In this document: piece by piece, positions 12,969 through 16,212 of the stretch
How positions within the stretch are numbered: the first letter of the stretch is position 1
Layout of the letters: each line of letters opens with the position of its first letter
Origin: an uncultured Oscillospiraceae bacterium
GTDB taxonomy: Bacteria; Bacillota; Clostridia; Oscillospirales; Ruminococcaceae
Direction: 5' to 3'
Assembly (NCBI GenBank): GCA_910586535.1
Contig: CAJUHS010000036.1
Span: 1-16,212 of the forward strand
DNA length: 16,212 nucleotides
Made by a program: the position numbers and the translations under genes
Notes under the pieces: generated by a model
What the model saw: only the letters and a program-made list of their open reading frames with translations
The model's database searches: none
What the model was told of the DNA's origin: nothing

Positions 12969-12981
12969 CCAAATATGATGG

Positions 12982-13008
12982 CGTGTAGTCCCTTAGTGGG
13001 ATTGCACG
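12982..13008 (+). promoter_or_regulatory. Intercistronic hairpin
   Basis: CGTGTAGTCCC (12982-12992), loop TTAGT, and GGGATTGCACG (12998-13008) form an 11-bp stem with two G-U pairs. It lies directly before the ribosome binding site AAAAGGAG of the next gene and could control its exposure. Confidence 0.55.
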
Positions 13009-13034
13009 TCCGATATGAAAAGGAGTTTTTAAAA

Positions 13035-13442
13035 ATGAAATATATTACAAGAGATTTAGCGCGTCGCATGACCTGCAAACTTGAAACACAAATCGGAATA
13101 CTTGACAAAACGGCATATGACTATGTCGTACAGCTTATCAATGTACCGTATGGAATTGTCGGTTATACGGATTGTCTGGAATGGCTTGACGGATTTTCAG
13201 CCTACATAGAGACGGCGTACAGCGGTCGCATAGGTTCCTTTGAGGATATAGCGGAGGACTATAATAAACAGCGTAAGCGGAAATTTCTCAACGGCAACGG
13301 TTTACAGATAAGCTTTAAATGTGTCTGTAATAAATTTTTAAAGTTTATGTGCCTTGCGGAGAATTACGGAAAAAGATACACCACGAAAGGATTTAACAAA
13401 TTTCTTTCGGAAAACTATCGGGAGGTGCTTGTAAATGGCTAA
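13035..13442 (+). CDS. Unknown 135-aa protein
   Basis: Starts at ATG 13035 after AAAAGGAG; an ATG at 12975 is in frame but has no ribosome binding site and lies within the hairpin gap. The protein is mostly helical and basic in its second half (EDYNKQRKRKFLNGNG). Its last 8 bases overlap the start of the DUF262 gene, implying translational coupling and a possible shared function. No family recognised. Confidence 0.65.
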   Translation: MKYITRDLARRMTCKLETQIGILDKTAYDYVVQLINVPYGIVGYTDCLEWLDGFSAYIETAYSGRIGSFEDIAEDYNKQRKRKFLNGNGLQISFKCVCNKFLKFMCLAENYGKRYTTKGFNKFLSENYREVLVNG

Positions 13443-14754
13443 ATCCAAAAAGTCCGCGCAAATAATTGATACGGTTGATGTTGACGGAAAATCCTACAAA
13501 ATGGTATGCATTGACATTCAGCAGGAAGGTACGGTCAGCGAAATACCTATGCGGATAAAGGATTTTATCGAGGATATGGAGCGGGGGAAAATCTCCCGCG
13601 ATACCCTCATACAGCGCGAAATAAATCAGTGGAGCGGGTTGTTAAAGAGTAATTTTATATACTCCATTATGATAAACCGTCCTATCGGAACAATTTTGAC
13701 GGCAACAGGCAGAAGCGACACACAGAATTACGCCGTAAATTCCCTTATTGACGGACTACAGCGGAGTACAACTATATATGACTTTGTAAACGACAAATTC
13801 AGATTATCAAACAAGCTTAAGCCTATACGATGTAAATTCAAGGATACCGAAAGCGGAGATATTATTTCAAAGGAATTTGCGGTCGCGGGTAAAAGATTTA
13901 ACCAGTTACCCGAAATTTTAAGGGACGCTGTTCTTGATTATCGGCTGATTATCTGCTCTTACAAAGGCTTTTCGGACGATGAGCTTGACAATATTCTTTA
14001 CTGCGTGAACAGCGGAAAGTCCCCCACTTCATACCAGAAAATGAGGTTTGCTCTCGGAAGTAACGCAATGCGGACAATTCAACCTATGTGTGACAGCGAC
14101 TTATGGGAAGATGTTGCGGGGTGTACCGCGAAAAACGATAGTATTTTATGCGCCGTACTTCGCGTTATTATGATGTATTCGCTTTATAACTGTACAAATT
14201 ACGGCATTTCGGAAATGAATAAATTTGTTGACGATTTTGATGAAAACACGGATATGCAGACTTTGACATCTGTAAACGAACTTATAGAGCAGTTTGCGGA
14301 CATAAAAAATCAAATGACAGACGACGAACTGACCGCACTTAACGCTTGCAGTATTCCGCATTTTATTATCGGTCTTGACCGCTTTAACGCTATATGTGAG
14401 AAAAAATCTCAGGACAAAACATATCTTGAATGCTACAGGGCTTTTATTGCAAGTGATGACTATAAGAAATTTTTGGAGTTTTCACAGTCGGGAAGTGGTA
14501 CCGCACAATATTCCGCTGACAGCGTTGAGGACAGGCAGTATATTTTTGATGGCTTTATTGAAGATTTTTTTGACCTTCCTTTGCCTCACAACGGAATACG
14601 CGTTGATGTCGAAAGTGACACCTCCGATGCTGACATTGTGGACGAACCGCATACGAATATTATCCAAATCAAAAATACAGCAGATGTTATAGACGCTGAA
14701 TTTAACGAGAATTATACGGACGATTTTGTACAGGCGGTTTTAAATTCCGATTAA
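13435..14754 (+). CDS. DUF262 (GmrS-N/ParB-like) protein without a nuclease domain (439 aa)
   Basis: ATG 13435 follows GGGAGGTGC by 6 bases and overlaps the previous gene. Residues 60-86 (IQREINQWSGLLKSNF then SIMINRPIG) and the DGLQR at 106-110, followed by STTIYDF, are the hallmark of DUF262 proteins. In the GmrSD type IV restriction family this domain is nucleotide-dependent and partners with a DUF1524 HNH nuclease. Here no HNH or HxxP-type motif appears in the C-terminal half, which ends in an acidic tail (residues about 388-439). Possible roles include anti-restriction decoy, defence regulator or DNA-partition-like function; all inferred. It is the largest gene of the right operon. Confidence 0.8.
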   Translation: MAKSKKSAQIIDTVDVDGKSYKMVCIDIQQEGTVSEIPMRIKDFIEDMERGKISRDTLIQREINQWSGLLKSNFIYSIMINRPIGTILTATGRSDTQNYAVNSLIDGLQRSTTIYDFVNDKFRLSNKLKPIRCKFKDTESGDIISKEFAVAGKRFNQLPEILRDAVLDYRLIICSYKGFSDDELDNILYCVNSGKSPTSYQKMRFALGSNAMRTIQPMCDSDLWEDVAGCTAKNDSILCAVLRVIMMYSLYNCTNYGISEMNKFVDDFDENTDMQTLTSVNELIEQFADIKNQMTDDELTALNACSIPHFIIGLDRFNAICEKKSQDKTYLECYRAFIASDDYKKFLEFSQSGSGTAQYSADSVEDRQYIFDGFIEDFFDLPLPHNGIRVDVESDTSDADIVDEPHTNIIQIKNTADVIDAEFNENYTDDFVQAVLNSD

Positions 14755-14760
14755 GCAAAA

Positions 14761-14821
14761 GGGGGGTTAGTATGGACTAATAATAAAGATTATCTTTCTA
14801 TCAGTCCCTATAAAAACCCCC
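14761..14821 (+). promoter_or_regulatory. Intercistronic multi-helix hairpin
   Basis: GGGGGTT (14762-14768) pairs with AACCCCC (14815-14821); inside, GGACT (14774-14778) pairs with AGTCC (14803-14807) and AAAGA (14785-14789) with TCTTT (14793-14797). Three stacked helices fill most of the gap after the DUF262 gene. There is no U-run, so it is probably not a terminator. Confidence 0.55.
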
Positions 14822-14858
14822 GCACAATAAATATTTTTATGAAAGAGGTTGTTTTAAA

Positions 14859-15356
14859 ATGAGCAGTAACAAAATTTCAAGCGAAACAAAAACGGCGGTA
14901 CTTAATTTGTTTAAGGACGGAGAAAGCCAGAGAAAAATTGCGGAGAAGTGCGGTATTAGTCATCGCTCCGTTGGACGTATCATTGATAACGATAAAAAGG
15001 ACAATAGGGACGAATCCGCAAAGCCCCTTAAACTTGCCGTTATAAAGGAAAAGAATATCGCTGACCCTATTCCAAACGTCCCTAATCCTAATATAAAGGG
15101 CTATGTTGTTCAGGAAGAGGTCAGAAAGATTATGGAGTATATCCGCCATGAAATAAAGGGTGTTGAAGCTCTCACATACTTGATCGAAAGTAATGATACT
15201 CCAAGCAATTTAGAGAATTACCGCAAGGCTTTAGTGTATAAGCTGGCTTCTATTAAATGGTGGATTATGGACGTTAATTCCGTCAAATTGGAAATACACC
15301 ACATAACCGAAAGCGAACGGAAAGCTATTCATAATGGTACTTATGGAATAAAATAA
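14859..15356 (+). CDS. HTH-domain protein (165 aa)
   Basis: ATG 14859 follows AAAGAGG by about 10 bases. Residues 9-44 form a homeodomain/resolvase-like HTH: TKTAVLNLFKDGESQRKIAE, then CGISHRSVGRIID. The C-terminal part (residues 80-165) is helical with RKIMEYIRHEIKGVEAL and ASIKWWIMDVN and belongs to no family I can name. It is probably a DNA-binding protein regulating the operon or its replication; this is inferred from the HTH only. Confidence 0.7.
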   Translation: MSSNKISSETKTAVLNLFKDGESQRKIAEKCGISHRSVGRIIDNDKKDNRDESAKPLKLAVIKEKNIADPIPNVPNPNIKGYVVQEEVRKIMEYIRHEIKGVEALTYLIESNDTPSNLENYRKALVYKLASIKWWIMDVNSVKLEIHHITESERKAIHNGTYGIK

Positions 15357-15369
15357 TAAGGTGCGCTAT

Positions 15370-15398
15370 AAGGTGTACGGTAAAACGCCGTACACTTT
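15370..15398 (+). promoter_or_regulatory. Intercistronic hairpin
   Basis: AAGGTGTACGG (15370-15380), loop TAAAACG, and CCGTACACTTT (15388-15398) give an 11-bp stem with one G-U pair. It lies between the HTH gene and the 155-aa gene, about 25 bases before the next ribosome binding site. Confidence 0.55.
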
Positions 15399-15436
15399 AC
15401 AGCGGAATAATAAATTTTGAAATGAGGTTTTATACT

Positions 15437-15904
15437 ATGGGAAATAAAAATATCCTAACATCTGTTAATGATATTGTAAACTTTTTCACAACAGTACCGC
15501 ATTGCAGTTTAACGATTGAACAGCTTGCGGAAACGGCATTTAAGGTTGCTGAAAACAATATGCTTAAAGATAAAGGCATATTAATTATTGTCCCTTATAA
15601 TTTCATTGATAAAATTATAAGTACACTAAAAAGCACTAATATTTATAATGCTAACTTTGAAATTGATACAGAAAAAAGCTATAATAAAGATTATGAAATA
15701 TGGATCGTATACGATAGCTGTGACGGTAAAAATTACGAGTGGTCTGTATATATTAATATGACATATGAACCTGACGAAGAAATTACCTACAGCCTTGAAG
15801 ATAGCATAGTCTTACTTCATAAAGGCGTTTCACCGAAAATATTTAAAAACATAACAAATTTAAGCGATAATAACAAAGTCGTTACATTTGATTTACTCGC
15901 TTAA
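15437..15904 (+). CDS. Unknown 155-aa protein
   Basis: The start is ATG 15437 with TGAGGT 8 bases before it; an ATG at 15422 overlaps that site. Residues 25-45 are helical; the rest alternates, with GILIIVPYNFIDKII and YEIWIVYDS as likely beta strands of a small alpha/beta domain. No motif is recognised. It is followed by another hairpin and the last ORF. Confidence 0.65.
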   Translation: MGNKNILTSVNDIVNFFTTVPHCSLTIEQLAETAFKVAENNMLKDKGILIIVPYNFIDKIISTLKSTNIYNANFEIDTEKSYNKDYEIWIVYDSCDGKNYEWSVYINMTYEPDEEITYSLEDSIVLLHKGVSPKIFKNITNLSDNNKVVTFDLLA

Positions 15905-15921
15905 TGCGATTGACATAGATA

Positions 15922-15960
15922 ACTGCAAGGGGACTCCAAAACAGAGACCCCCTATGCAGT
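15922..15960 (+). promoter_or_regulatory. Intercistronic hairpin
   Basis: ACTGCA (15922-15927) pairs with TGCAGT (15955-15960), and GGGG inside it pairs with CCCC (around 15929-15932 and 15948-15951). No U-run follows. It is the last in the series of gap hairpins of this operon. Confidence 0.5.
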
Positions 15961-16000
15961 ACCTAAAGAACGGAGATAACAACGGATAAATAAAGAAAGG

Positions 16001-16212
16001 TTGATAAAAATAACGGCTCCCAAGCTTAACCCTAGCGAAAATATAAGACCGCAAATAACCTATAACGAAACGCGCCGTAAGGCTTCTAAACGACTCTCTA
16101 ACTGCCTTTGCGGAATAGCCTTGAGTGGTATTGGGTATTGCCTCGGCAGTCGCTACAGAGGACGGTACAGCAGCGGTTATGCTATTGGTTATGGGATTGA
16201 CGGCGGTATTTA
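16001..16212 (+). CDS. Possible ORF, C-terminus beyond window
   Basis: From TTG 16001 the frame is open to the window edge (70 codons) with AAAGAAAGG directly before it, an oddly tight spacing; no ATG is available. The predicted peptide begins IKITAPKLNPSENIRPQITY and later becomes Gly/Tyr/Ser-rich (YRGRYSSGYAIGYGIDGG). The minus strand is also partly open here, so coding on this strand is supported mainly by operon position. No family recognised. Confidence 0.35.
   Translation, partial: MIKITAPKLNPSENIRPQITYNETRRKASKRLSNCLCGIALSGIGYCLGSRYRGRYSSGYAIGYGIDGGI

Noticed and set aside
14875..15149. 90-codon minus-strand ORF under the HTH gene
   Set aside because: Antisense to a gene with a good ribosome binding site and HTH pattern; no start signal of its own.
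12115..15960. CRISPR-like array made of the repeated hairpins
   Set aside because: The hairpins differ in sequence and spacing and lie between genes; there are no direct repeats or spacers.

Overview
The window looks like part of a temperate phage, phage-plasmid or related integrative element from an AT-rich Gram-positive host, most likely a gut-type Clostridia. The reasons are consensus TTGACA/TATAAT promoters (often with an extended -10 TGn), strong AGGAGG-type ribosome binding sites, low GC, and a TP901-type tail tape measure gene next to small Xre-like regulators and many unnamed accessory genes. I cannot name a species and cannot tell from sequence alone whether the element is integrated or extrachromosomal.

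Left arm (1-7260, mostly minus strand). A very large tape measure gene runs off the left edge. Just upstream of it sits an inverted single-gene cassette: a zinc-ribbon protein with its own near-consensus promoter and its own terminator, which is the classic layout of a phage 'moron'. Further right is a minus-strand cluster of small unnamed genes: two HTH-like peptides, a 58-aa acidic peptide translationally coupled to a 214-aa protein, a 161-aa protein, and a decayed second copy of the 214-aa protein. Each copy of the 214-aa gene is followed by a hairpin and the same 21-bp sequence, which suggests duplication of a cassette. A strong promoter near 7240 drives this cluster through a leader of about 250 nt that folds into five consecutive hairpins, the last being a terminator; this is the best candidate in the window for an undescribed structured RNA.

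Centre (7300-11100). A minus-strand SF2-type helicase/ATPase and an 84-aa protein are followed by about 1.6 kb that holds only one 118-aa ORF. That ORF is flanked by two inverted pairs of very stable mini-hairpins. It is preceded by a consensus promoter and a leader with mutually exclusive hairpins (a candidate attenuator) and an ATG-TAA start-stop. Two more foldable intergenic blocks lie at 9945-10070 and 10317-10409. A J-domain protein gene follows, transcribed leftward.

Right arm (11100-16212, plus strand). An Xre-type repressor is divergent from the J-domain gene, with an operator-like palindrome between the two promoters; this looks like a control switch. After the repressor's terminator, a new promoter starts a long operon: an unnamed 134-aa protein, a coiled-coil 91-aa protein, 124-aa and 135-aa unknowns, a DUF262-type protein (GmrS/ParB-like fold, no nuclease domain), an HTH protein, a 155-aa unknown, and an open reading frame running off the right edge. 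Nearly every gap in this operon contains a different strong hairpin just before the next ribosome binding site.

Functional picture (inference): the right operon and central helicase form the early/replication and accessory part, the 11.0-11.3 kb divergent region is the switch, and the left arm is late structural (tail) DNA carrying inserted accessory cassettes.
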